From assembly GCA_040954595.2 (NCBI GenBank), contig CM082584.2:10230001-10294000 (forward strand): 64,000 nucleotides of DNA, read 5' to 3'. Below the pieces are notes generated by a model, which saw only the letters and a program-made list of their open reading frames with translations, searched no databases and was not told where the DNA came from. Shown one piece after another: positions 37,999-48,700 of this stretch (position 1 is the stretch's first letter; every line of letters begins with the position of its first letter). A program made the position numbers and the translations under genes. The DNA comes from Balanoglossus misakiensis (lineage: Eukaryota > Hemichordata).

Positions 37999-39570
37999 AA
38001 TATTTTTTTCTGTTATTTATGTTTATCATCTACTTATTTATTGGCTGTTAAAAGCATGTTTATGTCACGTTTTTTGTGTGCAATAGTGTTATTCACAAAA
38101 ATCTAAGGGGCCACATTTTATGTCATCAAGTTAAGGGGTATTGCCGACTAGTATTCTGTGTTGTGCTAGGGGGACTTTTTTCATGTAACTGTGTTCAGTC
38201 ACATTTGTATAGCACTTTTTTCTCACACAGCCTATAAAAATGATATAAAATTTTCCCAGTGTTTTTTTTGCAAAAATTGTTATTAATGTTTATAGATAAG
38301 TCATTCTTTTGTTTGCTTTATGTTGATTGCTTTTCTATCACTTGCAAATATATCAAACAATCACAAACCAAGCAATGCTACCCTGTGTGTAGCAGTGTCT
38401 TTTGTGAGATTCTTCACGAAATTGAAAATCATTTTCGCAGGTGGGGATCATTTGCGAATATGAAACTTGTGAACTTGAAATATTTTTGTACAGTAAAGTC
38501 TGCAGACCATGTCAATTATATGAACAAATTCTACTGTAAATTCTGTAAAATACTCAATTTATTTTACAAAGAATCACCTTAGTCAATGTTAAAATAGTAA
38601 GGGGCTATTAGATTTACCGGGTAATAGACATTATAGGAAAGTTGTCATGACAGAACAACTCAGGTATGTAATCTACCAGGACTTGTTTTGGTACCTGGGT
38701 GGAGTTATTGTAAATGAATGGTGCATATATAAACAATGCCAAAAGCTCAGAAAGATTATTATAGCAAAGATGAACGCTATCCTTATTGTTTGAAAACTTT
38801 GATTTTTGTGCAAAAGTCAAGTGAAGACTATACAGCTGATTACGTGAAATAGTTGATATAAAATAAAAAATATGGCCACTGACATATCAATGACTTTGGG
38901 TTTTTCATATATTTATGCGGCATTATTCCATTTTTTTTTTTAGGCTTTGAATTGGTCTACTTTGCATGTGAGATGAAATATAAACAGATAATGTAATATT
39001 TTGGGGCTATGCAGAATGTGTAGCAAATATATAAAAAAATTCTGAAATTGAGAATATTGGCGCTATTTGGTGAGAGCTGTATTATTGGGTTCCCATGGTA
39101 ACCTTGAGTATGAGGTTGCTGTTGAGATATTTAATATTGAGATATAAAGACTGGTGAGAATAGGTTTATTTTTGTAGAGAAAGATGTTTTGCTGCTTTAA
39201 TGTTGGAGTACAAAAGAGAAGTGGATGGATGAAAAAGTTGCCTTAATAAATAGGTGTAAATTCACTGTGTTGCTACAGAACTCTATTTACTCATTAAAAA
39301 CTGGTGATGTTCTTAACAAGAAGTTATGGTGCAATTCTTCTGGTCCTCTCATCAAGATAACCAAAGTTACTTGTATTAAGTACATGAGAATTGAGTCCCA
39401 CAGACTGAACACTACATACAACTCCCCCCTCCCCCCCCTGACAACCCCCACGAGAGGACTGATATCCATGTCTTCCCTCTTCCATGTGGCTATAATTTCC
39501 CCGACTCTAGTTATTCAAGCCATGTGATATCGAAAGAAACATTTGAAAATAAAGCCAAAGCTTTATTATT
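37999..39570 (+). other. SLC35E1: Likely SLC35E1 3' untranslated region
   Basis: AT-rich and without coding frames of note. It extends to a polyadenylation signal AATAAA at 39548-39553 followed by T/GT-rich sequence. Other AATAAA-like words lie nearer the stop, so shorter 3' ends are possible. A C-rich tract occurs at 39423-39438. Confidence 0.5.
39548..39553 (+). terminator. SLC35E1: Candidate polyadenylation signal of SLC35E1
   Basis: AATAAA about 1.55 kb after the stop, followed by TTATTTATGTTCTATGTG. Confidence 0.4.
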
Positions 39571-40936
39571 TATGTTCTATGTGATCCTCAGATGTGCTAT
39601 TTCTTGTCCTTAGTTAATTACCAAGAACTGCCTTTTAGTTTGTCTTTATTTATTCTTCTGTGTTTTAAATTTATGTAAATTACATACACATAGCAAAGAC
39701 TTTTAAATGATTCCTTGATTAAATTTTAAGTTTATCTATTGTCTTGATATCTTGCGTCAGTCTGATTTGCTTTCACTCTTTTTTTCTCGTGGTGCAATCA
39801 AAACTTTCTTGACGCTGACGTATTCTTGTTAGAATCCTGCGGCTGATCTTTTCTGCTAACTCACGATGACTTGATATTTAGCGTAAGCACTTCCAGCGAG
39901 AGTTGAGCTTCTTTTGGGGGGGGAGGGGGCGGCAGCTCTGAAAGCATTTTAATTCGGACAGCTGATGTGCACAGTTCCTAAACCAAGCAAAATAATCTGT
40001 AAAACGAACCGTTTCGCACCAGAAACCGTTCTAGTACTCGATTGTTTAAATGACACAGATTCACTTGACCGCGCTCTGGTCGTAAAGGGTAATTTTAATT
40101 CCTACGAACAGGTGTTCTCAAAGATCGAGTCCCGACCCAACCCTTTTCCTGTCACCATCATCTTACGCACCTGTGTTCGTGATTATCGCCAGAGGGCGTG
40201 GTTAGAATACTTGCTTTCGATCGCGTTACATCACAGTTTTAAGAATTCGGCACTTTTTTGCTCAATGATAACAGCCGGCAACCCCACCAAACCCGTCTCT
40301 CCTCGAGTTTTAACAATATGGAGGATGCGAAAGCCTCATCTTATTAGCAAGCTAAACAATTTAGTTTGTGTCATTCAGACAATGATACATTCTATTTAGC
40401 GTTGCCCCTAATCCTGGCCCTGAGCGATGAATGGCGAGGCTAATTGCTCAAATTGCCAGTAAACGATACAATGAGTGGCGGTAACAGGCCATACACCGAA
40501 AAGTGTGTTCCCACAAAGAGGTATGACAAAACAGACAAACAAACGATTAAGACTCCCGTAGTTCAGCGATGGGACGTGAGAACACTTGCGCTTATTAGGA
40601 AAAACCTGTGAAAAGGTCCCTTCCATTGAATGCGTGTAATCATAGACTCTTCGCGTCGCTCAATAGAAACAAGCGTTTGGCGAGCTACACTTTTATTCAG
40701 GAACTCTGAAGATTACCCTGGTACTTTTGCAGCAAGTGCGCGATTTCAAAGGAAATTCCTATCCGTTGTTATTGAGTCAGGTGTCTGCCCTAAAGTGGAC
40801 CAGATTGCGATTTGTCTCTGCAGGCGAAAGTTGTCTAGACCACGGTCAGTCCACTTATCGTGAAGTGGCTGTGGGAGTGGACAGTTTCGTGTTGTCACGC
40901 GATTCCCTCGCACGGGTGTAACTCCACGATCGCTAT
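39571..40936. other. Intergenic, no recognised gene
   Basis: An open frame of 144 codons at 39965-40399 has no recognisable domain or start context worth trusting. A G-rich run lies near 39916-39931. The left flank of the retrotransposon insertion begins at the end of this stretch. Confidence 0.6.
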
Positions 40937-40954
40937 CGTCGTCGTCGTCGTCGA

Positions 40955-41022
<68 letters not shown>
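40937..41022 (+). repeat. GTC/CAT trinucleotide microsatellite, left of LINE
   Basis: A short GTC array (about 40937-40953) runs into an uninterrupted CAT array of 22 units plus CA at 40955-41022. The array ends where the LINE begins. Confidence 0.97.
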
Positions 41023-41029
41023 AGATGTT

Positions 41030-41626
41030 TTGTCCCTGCCAGACAGTATTAAACCTGATTTTAAATTGTGCTACACTAGACTTATTCCAAAATCACACGG
41101 TGACCTGCAGTGGCGCATACTGCATGGCGCATATGCTACCGGTACTTTTATGTTTAGTTGTAATTATGCCCCCACCCCAAACTGTGTTTTCTGTCAAACC
41201 AAAGACGACTTGCTCCATATTTTTCTCGAGTGTATTCGGTTAATTCCTCTTTTCAAGATCATTCGTACCTTGTGTCAACGCATCCTGGGTACTGTGTGCA
41301 AAATTCCTTATTGGTGGTTCATTTTAGGGCCAGTCTGTAACAAAGATGTTACAAAACATACCAGCCCCCTTTTAATGTTTCTTTTTGTTACTGCTAAACT
41401 CTCAATTCATATTACCCGTCACATAGCTCTTACTGAAGGAATCTCAAACCAAAGCTTTTCCCTTGTCGATCTCTTTAAAGTCCGTGTACGTTCTCGTTTA
41501 ATCAATGAATTTACCTACTACAGAAACTGCTCAAAAACTGACGTCTTTATAAACATGTGGTGCATCAATAATGCCTTGGCTTCAGTTCATGAAGGAAACT
41601 TAAACATTGCTACAATTTTATCGTAA
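41030..41626 (+). pseudogene. C-terminal remnant of LINE ORF2
   Basis: An open frame of about 198 codons with no independent start; the frame continues leftwards into the CAT array, so the true N-terminus (endonuclease, reverse transcriptase) is missing. It contains WRILHGAYATGTF, then a cysteine-histidine cluster C-V-F-C-Q-x6-LLHIFLEC. This C-x2-C-x7-H-x4-C arrangement is the zinc-binding segment that follows the reverse-transcriptase domain in L1- and Tx1-type elements. It ends with a normal stop and no frameshift, so the copy is fairly young. Confidence 0.85.
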
Positions 41627-41836
41627 TCACTGGTACTAGTTCTGTGTAATAATGATAAACACTTACACACACGCTTTCATTGGAGCAATAGGCTACAATG
41701 CTGACGTTTGGGATTGGGCTCCGTACTCCTCACGGGAACCATCCCAACATGGTTCGCCCATTCGTCAGAGGGTTACACACTTTTTTCTCATTTCAGCCTC
41801 ATTACTGCTGTAACGTTCCCGTCGTCTAACCTAGGA

Positions 41837-41967
41837 TACATCTCTGCCGTCAACCCTACAGTACATCTCGGCCTTCAACCCTGTATTACATCTATGCTGT
41901 CAACCCTGCAGTACATACATGTAGCTGCCGTCAACCCTGCAATACTTCTCTGCCGTCAACCCTGGAC
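41837..41967 (+). repeat. 25-bp minisatellite in the LINE 3' UTR, five units
   Basis: Units resemble TACATCTCTGCCGTCAACCC followed by five variable bases. Four units are 25 bp and one is 31 bp. The constant core is GTCAACCCT. Confidence 0.85.
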
Positions 41968-42119
41968 TATGTATCAGTTGTAAATCCTACAACCCTGGAA
42001 CAATGTTCACTTTGTATTATTTTAGTCTGAATTTATGAATTCTTCTGCATTTCAATAAAGTGTAAATAATTTTATTTTACGCAATAAAGGTTTATTTTCA
42101 AAAGTCAAAAAAAAAAAAG

Positions 42120-42120
<1 letters not shown>

Positions 42121-42185
<65 letters not shown>
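42121..42185 (+). repeat. CAT trinucleotide microsatellite, right of LINE
   Basis: 21 CAT units plus CA, nearly the same length and phase as the array on the other side of the LINE. Confidence 0.97.
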
Positions 42186-43163
42186 CGAAGCAAAGCAACT
42201 TTGAAAAAACGCTCAAATCAATAATCAACCAAGATAATTATTGTTGACAAGAGGATTGGGCAGTAGTGCGGCCAACCGTGGGGCCAGTCGGACCGAGGAT
42301 CCACCAGGCACCATGCCAAACGTTTAAAAAATAGAGTGCAACATTTGACAAATATCAACAATGAGTAGAAATCACGGGAAAACAAGCAAAGAAAACAAAC
42401 CAACACGTGTGACAACAAACGATTTGAAGTCATAACAGCGGGAAAGTGGCCAGTACAAACAGGCGGGCAGAACTTGGATACAAAGAGGAGGGTCCAATTT
42501 TCACTTTTGGGGCGATGGGCCCTGTAATTAAATCACGGTCCAGCCATACGTTAAGTAGGTGCCAAACGGGAGATAATGATTCGACTGGATTGGATAATAA
42601 AACGTGATGATAACGTTCGCTGTTCAAATTGAGACACCTATTGTCGTGTCACACCAAACTCTGTTTGGCCATTATGAAGATAAAAGAAGACATTCGCGAA
42701 TGTTGGGTCTTCAAGAGAGCGCGTGTCTGGCATAAGAGTAAAACTCACCCAGTTGGGCGGTGTCGTATGTCCGTGAAATACACACCTCTAATCTCAATAC
42801 TTAACACATCGCCGTGCATAATGCCGTTAGTACTTCAATTAGCATACTGGACAAAATGCGTCTTTTGTGAGCAACCCTTCTTTTTAAAGCACGCACTTTC
42901 CACTCCCGCGATTTCATTTGGTCTTGACTGCTCCACGAGTGCGAAGACGTCCCACGCTGCTGCCAGCCACCACCACCACCATCTCCGGGCAACTTGCAAG
43001 AACATATTTTTATTCAACGACTTGTGAAGTTTTGTCAAGTTTTATAGCGACCGTTCCGCCAACTTCAGCTCTCTCTCTCTTTCTGTTTCGTCTCGAGGAG
43101 CTGGGAAACGGCGGCTTCATCGATTTGATTCAGTTTGGCCAACTTTATAACCAGTCCACTCAA
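42186..43163 (+). promoter_or_regulatory. Upstream region and leader of FoxE-like gene
   Basis: About 1 kb between the microsatellite and the forkhead start codon. The last 200 bp include a CT-rich run (CTCTCTCTCTTTCTG near 43072). The frame of the gene is open upstream to about 42918 but contains no ATG there, so this is read as leader. No TATA box identified. Confidence 0.5.
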
Positions 43164-44477
43164 ATGGTCGTCGACTGCTTGGTCAACATGCCGACCAATT
43201 CATCACCCGACGCTGGAAGAACGGCAGATTCGTCGATTTCCAACGATGCGATTGGCCGTCACATCCACCAGAGCAACAGCGGGGTCGGCGAGGACAACCT
43301 GGGCGGCCTGACCGGCGATTCCGTCGCCAATCACGCCACACCTGACGACGACTCCGCCACCGAGCACGGCGAAGATCTCAACAACCAATCCCAAGGGGTT
43401 GGCGGCGGCAGGCGCCGAAAACGAATCCCTCAACGGGGCAAGCCACCGTACAGCTACATCGCCCTCATAGCCATGTCCATCGCCAATTCAGCGGAGAGGA
43501 AACTGACGCTGGGAGGTATATATAAATTCATCATGGAGAGATTTCCATTCTACAGAGACAATTCCAAGAAGTGGCAGAACTCCATTCGCCACAACCTGAC
43601 ACTGAACGACTGCTTTATCAAGCTGCCCCGTGAACCCGGCCGTCCGGGGAAAGGTCACTACTGGACGCTGGACCCGGCGGCCGAGGACATGTTCGACAAC
43701 GGCAGCTTTCTCCGGCGACGGAAGAGATTCAAGCGATCGGACCCGACGCAATCCTCCTTCCTGAGCAGCTACGTGCAAGAGAGTGCCTTCACGCCGACGG
43801 TGGGGCGAGGCCAATATCCTAGCGTGTACGACCAGTCGGTCTACGGCCAGCCGCCGTACACGTCGTCGGCGCCGCACACGAGCATGATGCCGCACTACGC
43901 TTCGACCGCGCCCCAGACGAGCGTCAGCTCCACGCCTCGCATATTCACCATCGACAACATCATCAACCCGTGTGCCGACAGACAGCCACACGCACCCCTG
44001 TCATCTCATCACTCCTTCGGGTCGAACGGTCTCGGCTCTTGTCTCGGCGGCGGCTACGTACCAGCGGCGGACCTCACATCCAGGACAGCGACGGCGGAGC
44101 AGAGGAACCCGTCCAACGGAAGCCCACAATCGGCAGTCTCTCTGCACTCCACGCCGCTGATCGCCGCCCCGAACATCGGACCGAGTCGCGGCAACGGGGC
44201 GTTCACGACCAACATCGGTTACCCGTACTCCTCGATTTCCACCTCACTCTCGGACTCTAACAACGCCAGCATCTTCAGCAGCTCAACACAAACCGCGAAC
44301 TGTCTACAGATAGGATCCACATCTTCAACACCGAGATACCCGGCTTCACCGCCAGACGTGCCCGATTTTGCCTTTTCCTTCACGGCAAACACAGCAACCC
44401 CGAGACTCAATTCTTCTCATTTCATGAGACAGACGAACTTTGGACACGACAGACTTATCTCTCAATCGTCCGTTTGA
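43164..44477 (+). CDS. FOXE: FoxE-type forkhead transcription factor, intronless
   Basis: 437 residues. The forkhead DNA-binding domain spans about 91-185: [20 protein letters not shown], then [40 protein letters not shown] and [20 protein letters not shown]. Just after it, [13 protein letters not shown] is a feature I associate with FoxE proteins, and RRRKR precedes the domain as a likely nuclear signal. Near residues 261-267 is FTIDNII, an eh1-like motif that in other Fox proteins recruits Groucho/TLE corepressors. The rest is Ser/Pro/Thr-rich and probably disordered. ATG 43164 is the first in frame; ATG 43188 (MPTNSS) has a better -3 base and is a possible alternative. Chordate FoxE genes act in pharyngeal/endostyle-thyroid and placodal tissue. 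That role here is inference. FoxD or FoxQ assignment is less likely. Confidence 0.92.
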   Translation: MVVDCLVNMPTNSSPDAGRTADSSISNDAIGRHIHQSNSGVGEDNLGGLTGDSVANHATPDDDSATEHGEDLNNQSQGVGGGRRRKRIPQRGKPPYSYIALIAMSIANSAERKLTLGGIYKFIMERFPFYRDNSKKWQNSIRHNLTLNDCFIKLPREPGRPGKGHYWTLDPAAEDMFDNGSFLRRRKRFKRSDPTQSSFLSSYVQESAFTPTVGRGQYPSVYDQSVYGQPPYTSSAPHTSMMPHYASTAPQTSVSSTPRIFTIDNIINPCADRQPHAPLSSHHSFGSNGLGSCLGGGYVPAADLTSRTATAEQRNPSNGSPQSAVSLHSTPLIAAPNIGPSRGNGAFTTNIGYPYSSISTSLSDSNNASIFSSSTQTANCLQIGSTSSTPRYPASPPDVPDFAFSFTANTATPRLNSSHFMRQTNFGHDRLISQSSV

Positions 44478-45098
44478 AACCTTTCTTGCGAGAGTTAAAA
44501 GCTGTAAGTGCCATATGCCGAAGTATATTATAAACTACGAGAAAATGTGATGTATCTTTTAAATTAATATTTCGTGTGTGTTATCTAGCGCCAATATTTT
44601 TCCGAGTGTAGAATTTATTTGACTAAGTAAATATTGCTGCTTCTAATCTAGACCAAAACATTTACCGTATGTAATTTTCGAAAATTGTGTGAAACGTTGT
44701 GCTATGAATTTGACACACTGATACATTGCACTGCCCGCACCCGAAAGTCCTCGTACTTGAGAACTTCTCCATTGAACCGGCCAGACTTTTTACCTCTGCC
44801 ATTATGAAGAGCTTATCCCGTGTGTACATATTTTTACTCATGCGATTTGTGAAAGCGATTAAGAAATATAGGGTTTCTCCAGAAATTACACGGCGGAGTT
44901 AATCCGCGCGAGATTTTGAGGTTAGCGAGTTGATTCTTGAAAGATTCTTGGCGTTTCAGTAAAAAGAAGTCGGGCGACGGTCTTATTGTCTGTGCAATGT
45001 GATACACGGACTTCGATTTCCATCCAACTGAGAGAGCTTTATTTTTTCATGCTCCGATACATTTTAGTACCAAAGTAGAGATTTTAAGTTCTTATGTC
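44478..45098 (+). other. Likely 3' untranslated region of FoxE-like gene
   Basis: AT-rich, no coding frame. No convincing polyadenylation signal was found before the fold-back element, so the 3' end is not placed. Confidence 0.45.
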
Positions 45099-45715
45099 TT
45101 AAAGGGGAAATCCGCTGTAGATAATTTCTACATAATTTGGTAGCTTTGATGTCTCTCTTTTAGAAAAAAACATATTCGCCATGTATAGGTCGCGCGATTT
45201 TTTACAAAATCTAGGGAAAGTTCCAATATGGCGTTTACTGTAATTTGAATCATGGGAAAAAAAGCGCCAGGAGCAACTTCCGCCCACCATGGTGTGGGTG
45301 ATACCATTTTCCGATTGGTGTCACTGTGTCACAAGCTAAGCGTATTTGCATATTTTTCATGGGTTATAGCTCATGAAAACTGTCAATAGATGACAAATTT
45401 TCGACTTTGCTGATGATTGTTTATCAACTGATGCAAAGAACAAACAATAGCTATGAAAATACGCCTAGTCTGTCGCCCAGTGACACCAATCGGAGAATGG
45501 TACCACCCACACCATGGTGGGCGGAAGTTGCTCCTGGCGCTTTTTTTCCCATGATTCAAATTACAGTAAACGCCATATTGGAAATTCTGCCAACTTTCCC
45601 TAGATTTTGTAAAAAATCGCGCGACCTATACATGGCGAATATGTTTTTTTCTGAAAGAGAGACATCAAAGCTACCAAATTATGTAGAAATCAGCTACAGC
45701 GGATTTCCCCTTTAA
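45099..45715. mobile_element. Fold-back MITE with TTAA target duplication
   Basis: TTAA at 45099-45102 and again at 45712-45715 flank a 609-bp element. Its ends, AGGGGAAATCCGCTGTAG and its complement, begin inverted arms of about 225 bp (45103-45326) and 234 bp (45478-45711). The arms are nearly identical; the right one has an 8-bp insertion near 45587-45594. The 150-bp centre is partly palindromic too. TTAA duplication is typical of the piggyBac superfamily, so this is probably a non-autonomous relative. The element encodes no transposase. Confidence 0.88.
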
Positions 45716-48700
45716 CCAATTCAAGGTTGACTGGGTGATTTCTCCGGCGAAGAATACTATTATTGTTCTGAGCGGCAGAGATCCAAAAATCGAAGGCTGC
45801 AATCCATTTATATCTAAGAAGCTTTCTCAAGTGAGCTGAACTCTAGCTGCGATAAGTATAGAACAGTCGCTGCCGAAACCTGCCGTGGCTCAGACAGGTG
45901 TTGGAAAATGGAGCATAGAATTATTCTAACCACGATTTTATTTTTTACCGTTTCCTGAAAAAATAGAGAACCGGTTCTAACGGTAATCTAAAAGTCTCTT
46001 ACAACATTAAACATCTCAGAATCACGCCAAAACCAATATTCTGAGTTGGTGGCACGACTTTGTATTCACAGTGTAGTGTTTGTTTGTACTGAGTATGACG
46101 ATTGTGTTTCTTCCCGTTGTTTTTAGACAAACAGAGCACTTTTCAGACATGATCTCGTGAAAGCCTCTGTAGATCTTTTTTTGGTGTATCGATAGCGGGA
46201 CACCTGCTTGTTTATATACGGATAGATATAAATAAAATGCATATAATAAACACAACGGCTATTTTTTGTTGTTTTCTTTGCACAGTAGAATATTTTGTCA
46301 ACAAAATTCGGCCATTGACACTGTTGGTCCACAAAACCCACAGAGAGACCTATCTCGATTGGTAACTTTTTGCTGAAATGAAGACTGGGTCCCCCGTGTG
46401 TCCGAGATGTGCAGCAAATTCACAAGGGGCTACTGTTTCCGAAGACCGGAGAGCAGACCCTGTGAGGCGTAGGTGTCAGATGAGGGCAGTGTCGCACTTT
46501 TTCGGACAACAGCAAAGAAAAGACACCTTTGGCTGATCACCTTGTCACAGACTTACCTGCTGTTTTCAAAGGCTAATCTGAGACGGTTTGATAGGTAGAC
46601 GGGCGGATGAAGGTGTAGACGGAAAGATGGTAGAAACACAGGTGGAACGAAAATTTAGTTGATTGTGTGTTTATTCGTTTCTTTTCGTTTGATACTGCCA
46701 CCCCCACTTCGAAGTCTCGCGTCCAACCCGGACAACTGCAGAGCGCCACCATGTGACGTGGTTGAGATGTCAACCGCAGGTGTACGCCCCTTGCATTCTC
46801 ATCACCAGCTTCCAAGTCTTGGGGACGACGGACAGTTCGCCACCACGAGGTATGTGAAGAAAAACTGTCGATTGAACAACTCCATCTGCTAGTCTGGTCC
46901 CCTGGTCTGGTCCCTGGTCTGGTCCCCTGTCCCATTCCCACAGTAATAGTCGAGTTACCCTGTACTGCTGACTTCAATTGTCTCCACATGGATAATCATT
47001 GATACTGTATCGAACACTGGATGCGTATGTAGTTTGTACATCTCATCAGAACTACACAAAGGTGAAAGATAGCAATTAGGCCTGCATGTTTGCTTTAGGT
47101 AATGGGAACGTGAACGAGTGCATCCCAAATATTTACAACCACTATCTGGTCGTTTTACTTTATTCGTTTTGTAGCGTGTTTTTTTTTGGCTCGTGTCAGT
47201 GGACAGGAAATACACGGGCGAGACTTGCCAACATACCTTGTTTACAGAAAAAGGTGTGTATACTAGTAATGGGTTCGATGCTGGCCCTGGTCTCAGTTCG
47301 AACACTCACACTAGATTTGGGGCGCAGAGCGTGCCCCGGGGAAGATATACATTTTCCTGTGCCTTCAATGGATACCCTGCCATCCTCACAGCTGACAATC
47401 CATCGCAAAATGCACGTATACGTAACAAGACAAAGTATGCGGCTGTAACTAGGTGCAAAAGTCGGTTTTATTTTCATTACACTTTTCAATTCAGGGTGGT
47501 ACGTCTTGTGACTCTTTGTTTCCCCGGGTGAGAAAACAATGCCCCAGGAAGACTACGTAATCGTCTGCTTGGTTGACTGCCCGAACAAAAATCCACAGGT
47601 TAGCCTGGCTGTCGGTAACTCGGGTGTAACTGGCATCAAAATAGTGGGATTTATCTTAGAAGTTTTGTGAGTAAAAATGCGAACATTTGGTATCGAAGAC
47701 ATATTAAAGTTATAATGTCTCCTAAAGCAAGTTTTAGGTTTTAATTCAGGAGTGTACCATGATGTGTCGGGCCCCACCACGCCCCCTTTCCTGAAGTTCC
47801 ATCACGACGAATATGGATCCGTAACCACGGTAACAGGGAAAATATGGACGGACGCATGCGCGAAAACATCACCTTTGTTGTCTTACGTTCACACTGCGAT
47901 CTCACACCCGAGGCGTCTGTTGTTGTAGTTCTGCCGTACTTTTAATTACCCCGTGTGTTTAAATGGGAATTAGATTCCGTGAAATCGCTTAATTTGTTAT
48001 TTTGAATAATGACATTTTAATTACAATGCGTGCCGTTTGAACAACTTGCCATTCCTGCAGAGCGAGCCGTTGGCCACAAATAGTTTCACGGCGCTGTGAA
48101 CTGCCCGTAGTAAATCCATTTAACGTGGCCATCAGCTTCAAATCAAAACAAATATACATGTACTGAGCACGTCTTCGTTCGCACAACTATAACGAGTCGG
48201 TTATGTATTTGGCGTTCACGTTTCTAGTATTGTTTTAACCACGCAACGCAACAAAACAACACACCTATTTGATCCACCGATTGAAGCGTGAGAGCGATGC
48301 AGGAAGTTAGAGATTGCTTAGCTGCTCCAGCCATTCAAACATACTCTCATAAAAAAATCAATTGCAATAGTATTGACACATGCGTTACAACTTCTCATTT
48401 ACTGACCGGTGAACCGTTAACATAATATTTGAAAGCAACCGTCGCCGCGGGCCATTTGGTAAGATCAAAGTTTACAGCACCACGCACGGTTTCCACTCAG
48501 CTAGCAGCGGTTGCGTAATTTTGAAGGCAGTCCGTGAGTTCGGAATGTTTAATTAGTTAAAAATTGGTTGTATATGCTTTTGAATTTATCGCATACGTTC
48601 CTTTTAAGAGCGAACGGACTGCAAGTGAACTTTAATAGTTGACGTTCGCGACTTATTTATCGCAGTAAGGCGTTGCTGGGATACGTGGTTCCTTTGGAGT

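Larger units (their letters stand above)
41023..42120 (+). mobile_element. 5'-truncated LINE (L1/Tx1-like) in a CAT microsatellite
   Basis: About 1.1 kb. It starts directly after a CAT array and ends with an A tract (42107-42118) and GT before a second CAT array. Two AATAAA signals (42054-42059, 42083-42088) precede the A tract. It holds the C-terminal end of a reverse-transcriptase ORF and a 3' untranslated region with a 25-bp minisatellite. Truncation at the 5' side and a 3' poly-A are the usual marks of target-primed reverse transcription. The family is inferred from the zinc-finger-like C-terminal motif and is not certain. Confidence 0.85.

Noticed and set aside
39965-40399. 144-codon open frame upstream of the LINE
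   Set aside because: No recognisable motif, no splice or promoter context. Could be an old transposon fragment, but nothing supports it.
43488-43991. 167-codon minus-strand frame under the forkhead domain
   Set aside because: Arg-rich shadow of the GC-rich FoxE coding sequence.
45099-45715. Two opposite-strand open frames sharing a KKSRDLYMANMFF peptide
   Set aside because: They are the same sequence read from the two inverted arms of the fold-back element, not genes.
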